Assembly: GCA_934444735.1 (NCBI GenBank)
Contig: CAKSDE010000003.1
Coordinates: forward strand, 1-64,000
DNA from: an uncultured Clostridia bacterium
GTDB taxonomy: Bacteria; Bacillota; Clostridia; UBA1381
Direction of reading: 5' to 3'
Length of the DNA stretch: 64,000 nt
Shown: piece by piece, positions 55,116-64,000 of the stretch
Numbering within the stretch: the stretch's first letter is position 1
Layout: each line of letters starts with the position of its first letter
Program-made: the position numbers and the translations under genes
The notes under the pieces: generated by a model
What the model saw: the letters and a program-made list of their open reading frames with translations, nothing else
What the model was told of the DNA's origin: nothing
Databases searched by the model: none

Positions 55116-57845
55116 TTATCTGATAATAAAGAAGTTCACTCCGTGGTTATAGCGCTTTCTGATGATTATTTCATCTCCCGCCTCTATTTCATCTCGGGAA
55201 ATTGATGTAACTTTACCGCTTTTTTGTTCAAGCAAGGTATATGTCACTCTGCCGTATACGGTATTGCCCGATAAAATCGGCCACGTTTCGGCACTCTCTC
55301 CCGGCTTTTTGATATTTACAAGCACACAGCCCGAATTATAGTCCACGACTGTTCCGTGAATAACCTTTATTGCCGAAACCGACGCCATAGTGATAGTTGA
55401 GCTATCCGCTGTTCTCGGATCCTGATAACCGTAGTCGGAGGGCTTGTCCGCCTTATACAAAAATCTTATACAGTTTATGTTCCCGGCAACATCAGTTTCT
55501 AACTGAACTATATCTCCGGCATGAATTTTTTGAGGATCGTCCGGCGTTCCCTCCCAATGATACTTATCATTTGAAATAACACATTCGGACGACAGATTTT
55601 TTGTAACCTCCGACGCTCCGGTATTATACGTCACCACCGTAACCGGCATATCATCTTCATCTAAGCCCTTTGAAACCTTCGTTATCATATACGGCGTGCT
55701 TTCCGCGTCAATCTCGGTTGATACATTCATACCCAGTGTTATGATGCCCGGGTTATAGAATTTATCGGTATTATAAAGGGTTATCTGCGATGTTGAAAAA
55801 TACTCGTCCTGATATGAAAAGCCCTTTTTCTGATAAAGCTTTTCATCGGTTCTGTTGTTTTTGTCCACCGGATATACAACCGTTGTAACACCGCCGACAT
55901 TGTAACGCGAATCCAGTACGTTATAATAACTTCTGACCGAATTGTATCTCGGTTTTCCGTCCGCGTATCCGAGCAGATTCGTAAAATCCTTTGTCAGCGG
56001 ATAATCGGTCGTGCCGAGAGCCTCTTTTGTGCAATCAAGCGGCAGAACAATCTCCGATATTAAATCACTTGCATTTTTCTTGTAAGCTATCATATCATAT
56101 ATGAGTCCATCTCCCGTACCCAATTTTTGATATACGTCCTTATCCTCAATTTTTTTGCCCTTTTTTTCTTCGGCGCTAAAGAATTTCACCTTTTTCGCAA
56201 ATGTCATTCTCTCAGCAGAGCCGTCAAGCGTGAATATCTCAACAGCATACTGTTCTTCTTCATCAAGGCTTATGCTCCTCATTAAAAAACCGTACTGATA
56301 ACTGCCGTTTTGTTCCGCAACCGCGGCAATCTTCCCGTCATAGGATAAAAGGAAGGTATATTCTCCTCCGATTGACGGTTTTTCCTGTGTTGTATCATAC
56401 TCCAAAAAATATACGTAGTTATCCGAAAGCTGATAAATTTCATTATCCAATCTGTAAAAGCGCTTTTCGTAATCATCTGTGCCGTCCTCTTTTAAAATAT
56501 CCGACACACTCTCCGTCGAGGCATAAATCACATACACATTCTCATTATTCGTTTTTTTAGCCTTATACACCGTTATGATGTCATTTGCGGCAAGATTCTC
56601 TATCCCGATCCGCTCGCCGTTTTTGCTTATGTATACGTTCTCTTCATTCTCCAGATTCAAGGATTCAAATCCGTATTTAAAATCAATTCTTGCACGGTAG
56701 GTCGAAATGCTCTTTACCACATACGTATCTCCCCTGTTGATCTTTATAACCTCGTAGTTTCCGTCACGGTTATTATCAATCAGCTGCAAATTATCAAAAT
56801 TATTATACAGTCCGTCACTTCTCGCTTTATCGTTCGTTCCGTAATATATGCCGTTATAGAGAACCCGCGCGCCGCTTGCTATTTTATACCTTTTATTGTC
56901 GCGGTTTGTGATATATGTCCCTTTATCCTCTCCGAACTCCGAAAATTTAAACTTTTCCTCAGCTGATTTATACTTCCAAAGGCATATTACCGCATTATCG
57001 TTATCATTGTCAATATACGCCATAATGCTGTGTCCCGTAAGATCGGCATTGCTTTCACTTTCATACGAGAACACTCCGCGGTTTATCTCGATTTGGTTTT
57101 TACCGAGATCGCTGTCGCCGTACAGTGATGAAAATTCCGTTCCTGTCACAATACCCGACTGAACCGATATATTTTTGTATTTCTCCAGATATGATTTTTC
57201 GCCGATTTTAATATCGTACCCCTGCGACGAAACAGACGAATATTCTATACATGGAACTGCAAGCACATTTTCCGCAAAAATCATCAGTTCTCCGACGCTC
57301 ATTGTGTTCTTTCCTGTATCTATCCCATAAAACAGCTTGTTTTCGTACGCAAAGCTCATTGCCTCATCTATCGGATATAATTTATCATACTCCAATGTGT
57401 GCATTGCCATTTTTGCTGCCTCGTCCATTGTCAGTGCGGCTGTCGGATTAAATCTCTTATCTTTTTCTATAATCCCTGCACCGTACGCTTTTTTTATATA
57501 TTCGTAATATTGCGTTTTTTCCGTTACATCTTCAAAAGGGAGTTCTCCTGCCGTATTATTTGTCCCCTTTATTGCGGCAAAATACTTTGCACCCAAAGCC
57601 TTTGTCGCAGTTTCTCCCGGCACAATCTCGGATACCTCCCTATCCTCTGCCCCAATAAATTTTAAAAGCGTGTATACCGTTTCCAGTCCCTTTGATTCCA
57701 GCGTTTCCTTTTCTTCAAGACCAAAAAAGCTGTCGTCATACGGAACATCGTCTACATTCGGGACATACGCCAAAGCTCCACCGCATGAGAAAAGGCAAGC
57801 CGAGGCTATTATTGCAGATACAATTTTCTTTATTGAATTACTCAT
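55116..57845 (-). CDS. Large SLH-anchored surface protein of unknown function
   Basis: The 909-residue protein has a signal peptide (about 1-26) and an N-terminal SLH-like region (about 50-210, with FEDVTEKTQYYEYIKKAYGAG and FNPTAALTMDEAAKMAM). About 690 residues of mixed beta sequence follow, without a domain that I can name; it contains repeated segments like NDIITVYKAK and DIVQLETDVAGNINCIRFLY. N-terminal SLH proteins of this build occur in clostridial polysaccharide loci. Its ATG overlaps the stop of the gene before it by eight bases, which indicates coupled translation and joint function. Confidence 0.7.
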   Translation of the reverse strand: MSNSIKKIVSAIIASACLFSCGGALAYVPNVDDVPYDDSFFGLEEKETLESKGLETVYTLLKFIGAEDREVSEIVPGETATKALGAKYFAAIKGTNNTAGELPFEDVTEKTQYYEYIKKAYGAGIIEKDKRFNPTAALTMDEAAKMAMHTLEYDKLYPIDEAMSFAYENKLFYGIDTGKNTMSVGELMIFAENVLAVPCIEYSSVSSQGYDIKIGEKSYLEKYKNISVQSGIVTGTEFSSLYGDSDLGKNQIEINRGVFSYESESNADLTGHSIMAYIDNDNDNAVICLWKYKSAEEKFKFSEFGEDKGTYITNRDNKRYKIASGARVLYNGIYYGTNDKARSDGLYNNFDNLQLIDNNRDGNYEVIKINRGDTYVVKSISTYRARIDFKYGFESLNLENEENVYISKNGERIGIENLAANDIITVYKAKKTNNENVYVIYASTESVSDILKEDGTDDYEKRFYRLDNEIYQLSDNYVYFLEYDTTQEKPSIGGEYTFLLSYDGKIAAVAEQNGSYQYGFLMRSISLDEEEQYAVEIFTLDGSAERMTFAKKVKFFSAEEKKGKKIEDKDVYQKLGTGDGLIYDMIAYKKNASDLISEIVLPLDCTKEALGTTDYPLTKDFTNLLGYADGKPRYNSVRSYYNVLDSRYNVGGVTTVVYPVDKNNRTDEKLYQKKGFSYQDEYFSTSQITLYNTDKFYNPGIITLGMNVSTEIDAESTPYMITKVSKGLDEDDMPVTVVTYNTGASEVTKNLSSECVISNDKYHWEGTPDDPQKIHAGDIVQLETDVAGNINCIRFLYKADKPSDYGYQDPRTADSSTITMASVSAIKVIHGTVVDYNSGCVLVNIKKPGESAETWPILSGNTVYGRVTYTLLEQKSGKVTSISRDEIEAGDEIIIRKRYNHGVNFFIIR

Positions 57846-60690
57846 TTTCGCTGCCTCCCATTATTTTCAAAAGTCTGTTTATTATTACCGCCGCCTGTGC
57901 TCTTGTGGTTTTGGCTTTCGGCTTAAAAAGGTTATTCTCCATACCCGTTACCAAGCCTTTTGAATAAAGAAGCTTCACACCGTCAACCGCCCAGGCCGAT
58001 ATTTCCTCCTCATCGGCAAATGTTATCTGCTCAAAGCTTTCATCATCACCTTTTAGCGCTCTTGCAATAATCACGCACAGCTCCTCTCTTGTTATCTCAT
58101 CATTCGGTCTGAAATATCCGTCATTCCCGAAAACCAGACCGTTTGTGCTTGCTGCGGCTATTGCCGAATAATACCATGCGTTTTTATCGACATCAGAAAA
58201 ATCGCACTCGCCCTCCGGCAAATCCAGACTCCTTTGCAATATTGCCGCTGCCTGCGCCCTTGTCAGGTGTCCGTCAGGACAAAATTCATTCTCGTTTATG
58301 CCGTTTATTATTCCTTTTTTGTAAAGCTCTGTAATATCGTCTTTCGCCCAATGATTTGCAATATCGGCAAATATCTCTTTTTCCGTATCGTCGGGCTTAG
58401 ACTCCGGCTTATCGGTACCCGGGGATACTGTCGGAGTTTTATTTGTTCCTCCTGATGTTCCGCCCGACGATCCTCCCGATGAGCCTCCGGAGGTGTGGTT
58501 CTTCTTTGTTCCCGACACCGTACGCTTGCCGCTCTCATATGTTTTTCCGCCTTTTCCGTCCGCTTGATACGGCGTTACGGTAAAATATATTGTCTTTCCC
58601 GCGTCCGACTGCTCAATCGTATAAGATTTACCGTCTCTTACACAATTACCGTTAATATACCACCGAATTTTCGTGTCCCCTTCCTCATCACCGTTTTCGT
58701 CATAATAGGTATACTCTGCACCGACGGTCTGTCCTGCCGCAGTATCTCCTATGAATTTCAAATCGGTTGCAATCGGTGCAAATTCCGATGCTGCAGGATC
58801 GGCAAATACGCCCTTTCCCAGATACGGATATGCCTTACTTTTCGGCGTAATCTCTACCGTTATGAATTTATTATCGTCTTTTTCCGTAAGCTCATAGGTA
58901 TCGGTTTCGGCTCCGTCAATCTTTGTGCCGTCCCCGTCCTTTTTATCTCTTCTGTACCATTGAAACAGCACCGAATCTTCTTCATCTTCCTCGTTCTCGT
59001 CAAAATACTTATATCCGGCACTCAAAATATTTCCGTTTTTCTCGATTATTGCCTCGGAAATAACCGGTGCAAAAAGTCCGCATTTTGCCTCGCTCAAAAA
59101 TGCCTTTTCCTCGTACGGTTCTTCTTTTGAGATAGGAGTAACCTCAAATTTTATGTATTTATCCGCCACTCTTTCATCAAGCGTTATCTCGATACCGTCC
59201 TCCGGCTCGCCGTTTTGTTTTTTTAGCGGCTCATATGTACCGTCTTTTGTATCTGATATAAGCCATCTGAATTTCGACTCTCCCTCATCATCACCATTTT
59301 CGTCAAAGAAAGTATATTCGCCCTTTAATACCGCACCTTTTTCGGATTTGCCGACTATTTTCACGCCATGTGCCTCGGGCGCTATCTTTCCGATCACCGT
59401 AAAATGAATTTCGGCTATTTGCGTTTTCCCATTCTTTTCTGCCGTGATTTTAATGGTATATTCTCCCACTTCATCAATCGTCTCATAATCATATGCCGCA
59501 TAATCTGCGCTGTCCTTTTTCAATTCTGTTGTATATGATACATCTTTTACCCCGAAGTGAATCGGTTTTACCATAGCATTAAAGCGATCGCCCTCACTTA
59601 TATTCAGTTCACCTATAATGCTCTCGATTTCAATATTCGCCGTCAAATCCTCCTGCATCGGAATTACCTTATCAAGCATCGACGGAATCTCTTTTTTAAC
59701 GCTCAGCAAATACTTTGCTCCGTATTCCCAGCCACCGCTCGGGATTACCGAAACCACTTTATTTTGCTCATCGGCGGTGATGCTCAAAGCGTCAATTATT
59801 TCACCGTCTTTTTTGAGTTCAAAATAATCGCTTACCAAAGCCTCATCGGAAACTGCCTCCGAAAATTCAATTTTTACCGGAGCATCTTCAGATAAAACCT
59901 CTCCGTCCTGTACAATTTTCGCCGACATCTCGGGATAACCGTAGCTTGTCACTCTGATATTATCGAACCAATACACCGTATCTTTTTCTGGAGAAGCGTT
60001 GACATTTGCAGTCCCGATGCTTGCAAGGCACATATACTTTATGTCGCCTACCATATCTTTTGAAAAATCCCATTCTCGCTTTTGAAAGCTCTGTGCAGGC
60101 GTTCCGTACTGTCTGTATGTATTCCCTGAAAATTTTCCGTTTTCCAAGTCGATTGTCATCTCAACCGGGAACCAACCGTACATAAGATGCGTCGGAATAT
60201 TTCCCCAATTGGTCGTACCGCTGTTTTGGCACCACCAATAATTACTCCAAATCCTGTTATTTACTTCCGCATTAAATCCCGCCTGATCATTGCTTGATCC
60301 GAATCCGCAAAATGACGCGCAGCCGCCGTTATCGCTTTCTATTTTCAGATCAAAATTAACCTTAATTTTGGTGGTATATGCCTTGTCAAAAACAAATATT
60401 ACGCTGTCCGAACCGCTTTTTAAATTCTCTTTTTTCGCGGTTATCTTTAAAGCTCTGTTTCCGTCCTCTTCCTCCGCAATTTCCACGCTGTCGCCGCTCC
60501 TGAAATTTCTTATCCATATTTTACCGTCAAGATAATTCCCTGTTTCGGAAAAGCTTTGCGGATCATATTCCTGAAAATCATAGTTTTCAACTATCCCTTT
60601 TTCAACAATCTGCGCATCTTCGGCATATACAGGTGTTAAAAGGTTTATAATGCCTGCCGCCGCAAGCAATACCGCACATTTTTTCATCAT
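57838..60690 (-). CDS. Secreted Ig-repeat protein with C-terminal SLH anchor
   Basis: The 950-residue protein has a signal peptide (about 1-23), a jelly-roll-like module (about 30-250, ending TVYWFDNIRVTSYGY), and an SbsA-like Ig domain (about 255-350). A short bacterial Ig domain follows, then three related repeats (about 435-700), each with Y-x-(F/Y)-(F/Y)-DEN and a following W. A Gly/Ser/Thr-rich linker is followed by three SLH motifs (about 765-945: LTRAQAAAILQRSL, ITREELCVIIARAL, TTRAQAAVIINRLL). It would hold a carbohydrate-binding surface on the cell wall. Confidence 0.8.
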   Translation of the reverse strand: MMKKCAVLLAAAGIINLLTPVYAEDAQIVEKGIVENYDFQEYDPQSFSETGNYLDGKIWIRNFRSGDSVEIAEEEDGNRALKITAKKENLKSGSDSVIFVFDKAYTTKIKVNFDLKIESDNGGCASFCGFGSSNDQAGFNAEVNNRIWSNYWWCQNSGTTNWGNIPTHLMYGWFPVEMTIDLENGKFSGNTYRQYGTPAQSFQKREWDFSKDMVGDIKYMCLASIGTANVNASPEKDTVYWFDNIRVTSYGYPEMSAKIVQDGEVLSEDAPVKIEFSEAVSDEALVSDYFELKKDGEIIDALSITADEQNKVVSVIPSGGWEYGAKYLLSVKKEIPSMLDKVIPMQEDLTANIEIESIIGELNISEGDRFNAMVKPIHFGVKDVSYTTELKKDSADYAAYDYETIDEVGEYTIKITAEKNGKTQIAEIHFTVIGKIAPEAHGVKIVGKSEKGAVLKGEYTFFDENGDDEGESKFRWLISDTKDGTYEPLKKQNGEPEDGIEITLDERVADKYIKFEVTPISKEEPYEEKAFLSEAKCGLFAPVISEAIIEKNGNILSAGYKYFDENEEDEEDSVLFQWYRRDKKDGDGTKIDGAETDTYELTEKDDNKFITVEITPKSKAYPYLGKGVFADPAASEFAPIATDLKFIGDTAAGQTVGAEYTYYDENGDEEGDTKIRWYINGNCVRDGKSYTIEQSDAGKTIYFTVTPYQADGKGGKTYESGKRTVSGTKKNHTSGGSSGGSSGGTSGGTNKTPTVSPGTDKPESKPDDTEKEIFADIANHWAKDDITELYKKGIINGINENEFCPDGHLTRAQAAAILQRSLDLPEGECDFSDVDKNAWYYSAIAAASTNGLVFGNDGYFRPNDEITREELCVIIARALKGDDESFEQITFADEEEISAWAVDGVKLLYSKGLVTGMENNLFKPKAKTTRAQAAVIINRLLKIMGGSENE

Positions 60691-60712
60691 TTGTTGCCCC
60701 TTTCCTCTGTTT

Positions 60713-63319
60713 TTATCGTTCGCTTAATCTCTGCTTTAAATCATATACCGTTTCTTCGTAATCAAAAAGCTTTTCTATGTTCTGACCGCTTATAATAATA
60801 AGACCGTCTTTCCAGATAACATTTTTTCCGATAAGGCTGCTTGCCGAGCGCAGCGGAATAAATATTCTGCCGCCGATATTTAAAATATCGCCGTTTATAT
60901 CATATGCCTCACCGTCAACCGTCGCCGTCTTTTCCCCTTGCGTCATAACAATCTTTTTGCCGTTATAGAGAATCTCCGCATGGTCGTTCTGCCATGAGAC
61001 CTCGGCTCCGAATCCCTCAAACAAAAATCTTATCGGAATATATGCCAAATTGTCCTTTATAAACGGCGTAGTATCCAAATTATTTTCATCTATCATTTTC
61101 CTCGTCCAATTAACATAGGTGCGCGGCTCGCCGACCACCATAGCCATCGAATCTCTGCTGAGAGCAGATCTTAAACGGCTTGTAACAAGACCTATTCTTT
61201 CGCTTTCTATCTGTTTAAAATCTCCCAATTTTTCAAACACTTGCGAATCGTCTTTTAATGCGTAGTTATTGTTTTTAGCGTCTTTAAAGCCTATATCTCT
61301 GTTCGTGACAATCTCATCACCGATCGTCCCCCATGCCGCAATCTGCTTTACCGAATACCCCGACGAAAGCGGATCTATTGTCTGACCGCCTTTTGAATTG
61401 TAGGTGACGTTATTCTGCATAACGTTATATTTCGGATATGGCGGATCGTCCTCGGCAATCGTGCTCAAGTGCGGATATTTCAAATACGGCTCGGATTTAT
61501 AGTCTATCACGTTTTTAAAAACCGCATTGCCGAGCTTGCCCGTTTCCCAGCTTGCATACCAGTCACCGCTTAGAAACGACGCCTTTAATACCGCACCCAC
61601 TCCGCTTAAATTAGCGAAAATATTATTCTCTATCGTATTATCTCTGCCGCCGTTTATAAACACTCCGTTTCCCGAAATATTATAAATTATATTATTTCTT
61701 ATTTCAGCACCTGCCCCTGCATCGTCATTATATACCGCATGGATCTGATGCTGTGTCGAACTTGTCGTGCAGTCGTGAATTTTGTTGCTTTCGATTTGAA
61801 TACCGCGCACAGCAGTATCTCCTCCGAAATATATCACACCTGAATCCGACGTTTCTTTTAAAACGTTTGAGATTTCATTATATCTGACTGTCGTATCGTT
61901 CGATCCGGGATTTAAGGCTAAATGCGGACCGTCATGGATAAGGTTAAAGGCAATATCAATACCTGCGCCTCTCGTATTTACCGCCCCCGAATATGTTCTT
62001 GTGATATTTCCGAAATTGTGTATCCAGTTATTAAAAGCTCTGCACCCTGACGGAGTCAGATCGCCTCTGTTTCCGACATAGTGAAAATATATCCCGCAGC
62101 CGCCGACATCATGAATATGACATCCTTCAACGCTGCATTCATATGAGCTGTCACCAAATGTTCTGCCGCCCGGATCTCCGTTTACCGTAAAGCCGTTTCC
62201 CGAACAGTATGCGATTTCGCAATACTTTACACTTATGCCTCTCGACATATTTGCGCCAATCGCACCGGCTCTTGAGCCTAAAATCGACATATCACGAAAC
62301 GTTATGTATTGCGCCCTGTCAAAGCTCAGAATTGAGTTGGATGAAAATGAAAGCATCAGCTTTGCATTTGTGTCATTATCCGGAGGAATCATATATAATT
62401 TCCCCGATTTTTTATCGTAATACCATTCGCCCGGTGCGTCGAGCTCTTCAAGCACATTATAAACGTAAAATTTCTGTCCCGAAAGCACTCCGTAATCACA
62501 GGAATACTTTGTATTTATCGTTGCGCTGTCCTTTTCGACAGACGCAACCGGCAGATGTATATCCGCCCAGTCATAGCGAAGCATTCCCCACAGCCACAAA
62601 TCATCGGCATTTTCCCAGTTGGAAACCCTGCTGTCGGCAACGGTAAATGACATCTGCTCGCTGTAATTATCCGTACTGCCGTTTGACAGCACCTTATCCA
62701 CCCTCATATAATCGTTATTCGGGTATCTTGCAATTGACGTCATCTCGCCATTCCAGTATATTATCGGCAATGACGCACCGTTTGTCGGATTTTGTCCTTT
62801 TGAGTTCATGCCGCTTGCCGCCTGACCGACAATCCCGAACGGCGCATATTCTTCTATACCGTTTTCCTTTAAATCAAGCTCGTACACCTTTTGTGCGGCA
62901 GCCGGATCGAGTCGTTGCAAAACAGCACTATCCTCGGTCTTTTTGAATTTTGAAAACTCAATCTCATTTCCGCCGAGAAGCCTTACCTCCTCATTTGCAT
63001 ACGCTCTATATACAACAGGAGCGTCTTTCGTTCCGCTGTCCTCTGCCGTAAATGTGATTCCGTCGGTGAGCGAATAATCCCCCTGCCTGATCGATACGGT
63101 TATTCCGTCCTCGGGATAACCGCTGTCGGATTTTATTCTTCTTATCTCATCTTTTGCCTCCCGAATACTCAAAAAAGGCCTCTCAAAGCTGCCGTCACCG
63201 CTCACCTCGGCATTTTTATCCACATAAATATGCAATGATTCATCTTTTGCATATGCGCACTGCGGGCCGATCATACCCACAAACACCGTTGTTAAAAGCA
63301 ATGCAGTAATTTTTCTCAT
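60713..63319 (-). CDS. Secreted beta-helix enzyme, GH141-like, with CuAO-N domain
   Basis: The 868-residue protein has a signal peptide (about 1-24) and an N-terminal start typical of beta-helix CAZymes (GDGSFERPFLSIREAKDEIR, then EDSGTKDAPVVYRAY and LLGGNEIEFS). An insert with WLWGMLRYDWADIH comes next. A right-handed parallel beta-helix (about 340-650) with repeated N-x-I motifs (RYNEISN, ESNKIHD, RNNIIYN, ENNIFAN) follows. The C-terminal 110 residues are a copper-amine-oxidase-N-type beta domain (YIPIRFLFEGFGAEVSW, IFIPLRSASSLIG). GH141 includes alpha-L-fucosidase and xylanase; pectate lyase-like activity is the alternative. It heads the four-gene operon. Confidence 0.75.
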   Translation of the reverse strand: MRKITALLLTTVFVGMIGPQCAYAKDESLHIYVDKNAEVSGDGSFERPFLSIREAKDEIRRIKSDSGYPEDGITVSIRQGDYSLTDGITFTAEDSGTKDAPVVYRAYANEEVRLLGGNEIEFSKFKKTEDSAVLQRLDPAAAQKVYELDLKENGIEEYAPFGIVGQAASGMNSKGQNPTNGASLPIIYWNGEMTSIARYPNNDYMRVDKVLSNGSTDNYSEQMSFTVADSRVSNWENADDLWLWGMLRYDWADIHLPVASVEKDSATINTKYSCDYGVLSGQKFYVYNVLEELDAPGEWYYDKKSGKLYMIPPDNDTNAKLMLSFSSNSILSFDRAQYITFRDMSILGSRAGAIGANMSRGISVKYCEIAYCSGNGFTVNGDPGGRTFGDSSYECSVEGCHIHDVGGCGIYFHYVGNRGDLTPSGCRAFNNWIHNFGNITRTYSGAVNTRGAGIDIAFNLIHDGPHLALNPGSNDTTVRYNEISNVLKETSDSGVIYFGGDTAVRGIQIESNKIHDCTTSSTQHQIHAVYNDDAGAGAEIRNNIIYNISGNGVFINGGRDNTIENNIFANLSGVGAVLKASFLSGDWYASWETGKLGNAVFKNVIDYKSEPYLKYPHLSTIAEDDPPYPKYNVMQNNVTYNSKGGQTIDPLSSGYSVKQIAAWGTIGDEIVTNRDIGFKDAKNNNYALKDDSQVFEKLGDFKQIESERIGLVTSRLRSALSRDSMAMVVGEPRTYVNWTRKMIDENNLDTTPFIKDNLAYIPIRFLFEGFGAEVSWQNDHAEILYNGKKIVMTQGEKTATVDGEAYDINGDILNIGGRIFIPLRSASSLIGKNVIWKDGLIIISGQNIEKLFDYEETVYDLKQRLSER

Positions 63320-63373
63320 TTTATCAAATCCTTTCTTTTGCGCCCAAAAGGCTCATTTTTAAATTTTTTAAAG

Positions 63374-63402
63374 TTGACTTTTTTTATATTTAATGCTATA
63401 AT
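63374..63402 (+). promoter_or_regulatory. Promoter of the AraC-type regulator
   Basis: TTGACT (63374-63379) and TATAAT (63397-63402) are 17 bp apart with TGC before the -10 box. The 15 bases around the -10 box are identical to those at 32350-32364. Confidence 0.75.
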
Positions 63403-63407
63403 TTAAA

Positions 63408-63446
63408 TCATCGGCGGCGCACATTTTTTTCATGCTGCCGATATGA
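63408..63446 (+). promoter_or_regulatory. Inverted repeat in the divergent intergenic region
   Basis: TCATCGGC (63408-63415) faces GCCGATATGA (63437-63446). It lies at the predicted start of the AraC-type gene, between it and the secreted-protein operon. It may be a 5' hairpin or a regulator site. Confidence 0.4.
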
Positions 63447-63470
63447 TAAAGTTTTTTAGGAGTGAAAACA

Positions 63471-64000
63471 ATGGAAGAAATCAATTTGCCAAAACCGTCT
63501 TATGCGACCGACATTCTGCCTTTTTTGATTGCACACAACAACGTAAATGAAGCCGCAACCTCTCCTCACATTCACCCACAGTATGAATTTCATTATAATA
63601 TCTGCGGAAACAAGCACTATTTCATTGACGGAAAATTTTTCAAGGTTCATCAGCATACTTTGATTATAATTCCTCCTTTAAAAATTCACCGCGCTATCCG
63701 AGATCCGCACGTGAAGTATGATTCGTATGTGATAAATTTTACCGACGAGCTTTTTAAAACCCTGACTCAAATGCCTATGATCGGAGAAAGCGAGAGAATA
63801 AGACCGTCTTTTTTTGATATGTCCCTTATCGGGGCGATGCTGCCGTTTACCGTCACTTTAAATGATGCCGACCACCGCAAAATGGTAAAGCTTTTAAAAC
63901 GCTGTCAATCAGCGGAGCAAGCAAGCGATACATTGCAGACGCTCTCGGCATTTATCGAAATCTTAAGGTTCATCAATAAATGCTATGATCCTTTTGCTGT
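63471..64000 (+). CDS. AraC-family regulator, N-terminal part (cut by window end)
   Basis: The reading frame starts at an ATG with TAGGAGTG upstream and stays open to the window edge, giving 176 residues. The N-terminal domain is a cupin of the AraC ligand-binding type, with SPHIHPQYEFHYNI, YFIDGKFFKVHQHTLIIIPP and KIHRAI. The DNA-binding helices lie beyond the window. It is divergent from the four-gene secreted-protein operon, so it is the natural candidate to activate it in response to a sugar. Confidence 0.8.
   Translation, partial: MEEINLPKPSYATDILPFLIAHNNVNEAATSPHIHPQYEFHYNICGNKHYFIDGKFFKVHQHTLIIIPPLKIHRAIRDPHVKYDSYVINFTDELFKTLTQMPMIGESERIRPSFFDMSLIGAMLPFTVTLNDADHRKMVKLLKRCQSAEQASDTLQTLSAFIEILRFINKCYDPFA

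Overview
The window looks like a chromosomal segment of a low-to-medium G+C, Gram-positive, anaerobe-type Clostridia genome. The support is Shine-Dalgarno sites of AGGAGG type, sigma-A promoters with 17-bp spacers, an RqcH-type NFACT protein, a ClpE-type unfoldase, ThyX, SpoIIIE/FtsK, a YtxC-like sporulation protein, a BclA-like collagen protein and several S-layer-homology (SLH) proteins. The SLH/Ig/beta-helix locus at the right end resembles polysaccharide-degrading gut clostridia, possibly relatives of Monoglobus, but the genus is an inference. I see no tRNA, rRNA, CRISPR array, insertion sequence or prophage.

Left part (1-16.1 kb): an XRE regulator fused to a desulfoferrodoxin-like domain, then mostly minus-strand housekeeping genes: clpE, galM, a HAD phosphatase, a secreted CAP protein and rqcH. 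A plus-strand DUF4234-PnuC fusion follows. Next is a minus-strand group parE-parC-tagA-DUF6873-ytxC that starts from a consensus promoter at 16.12-16.15 kb.

Centre (16.2-32.2 kb): a plus-strand group (cysteine-cluster protein, thyX, VanW-family protein) faces the minus-strand operon pyrH-TIM barrel-frr-uppS-cdsA-dxr-rseP. Divergent from it is ftsK-ygiQ-folD-galK.

Right-centre (32.3-52.5 kb): an SLH surface protein behind a strong promoter and long structured leader; a glycosyltransferase next to a collagen-like protein; a BlaI/BlaR1-type regulator pair with an operator-overlapped promoter and a palindrome-filled leader; a PocR-AraC regulator with an ECF transporter S component; a sodium/phosphate transporter with a PhoB/PhoR-like pair; a probably abundant S-layer protein; a PHP phosphoesterase and a DeoR regulator with overlapping opposed promoters; and asd-dapA for diaminopimelate/lysine synthesis.

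Right end (52.6-64 kb): a minus-strand operon of four large secreted proteins: a beta-helix GH141-like enzyme with a copper-amine-oxidase-N-type domain, two Ig/jelly-roll-like proteins sharing an unnamed module, and an N-terminal SLH protein. It is divergent from an AraC regulator that runs off the window. This reads as a cell-surface carbohydrate utilisation locus.

Three families of dispersed non-coding elements stand out: a 3'-UTR element with an apparent paired structure (three copies), a 37-bp palindromic unit (two copies) and a TAGGTAATTG palindrome family (at least four copies).
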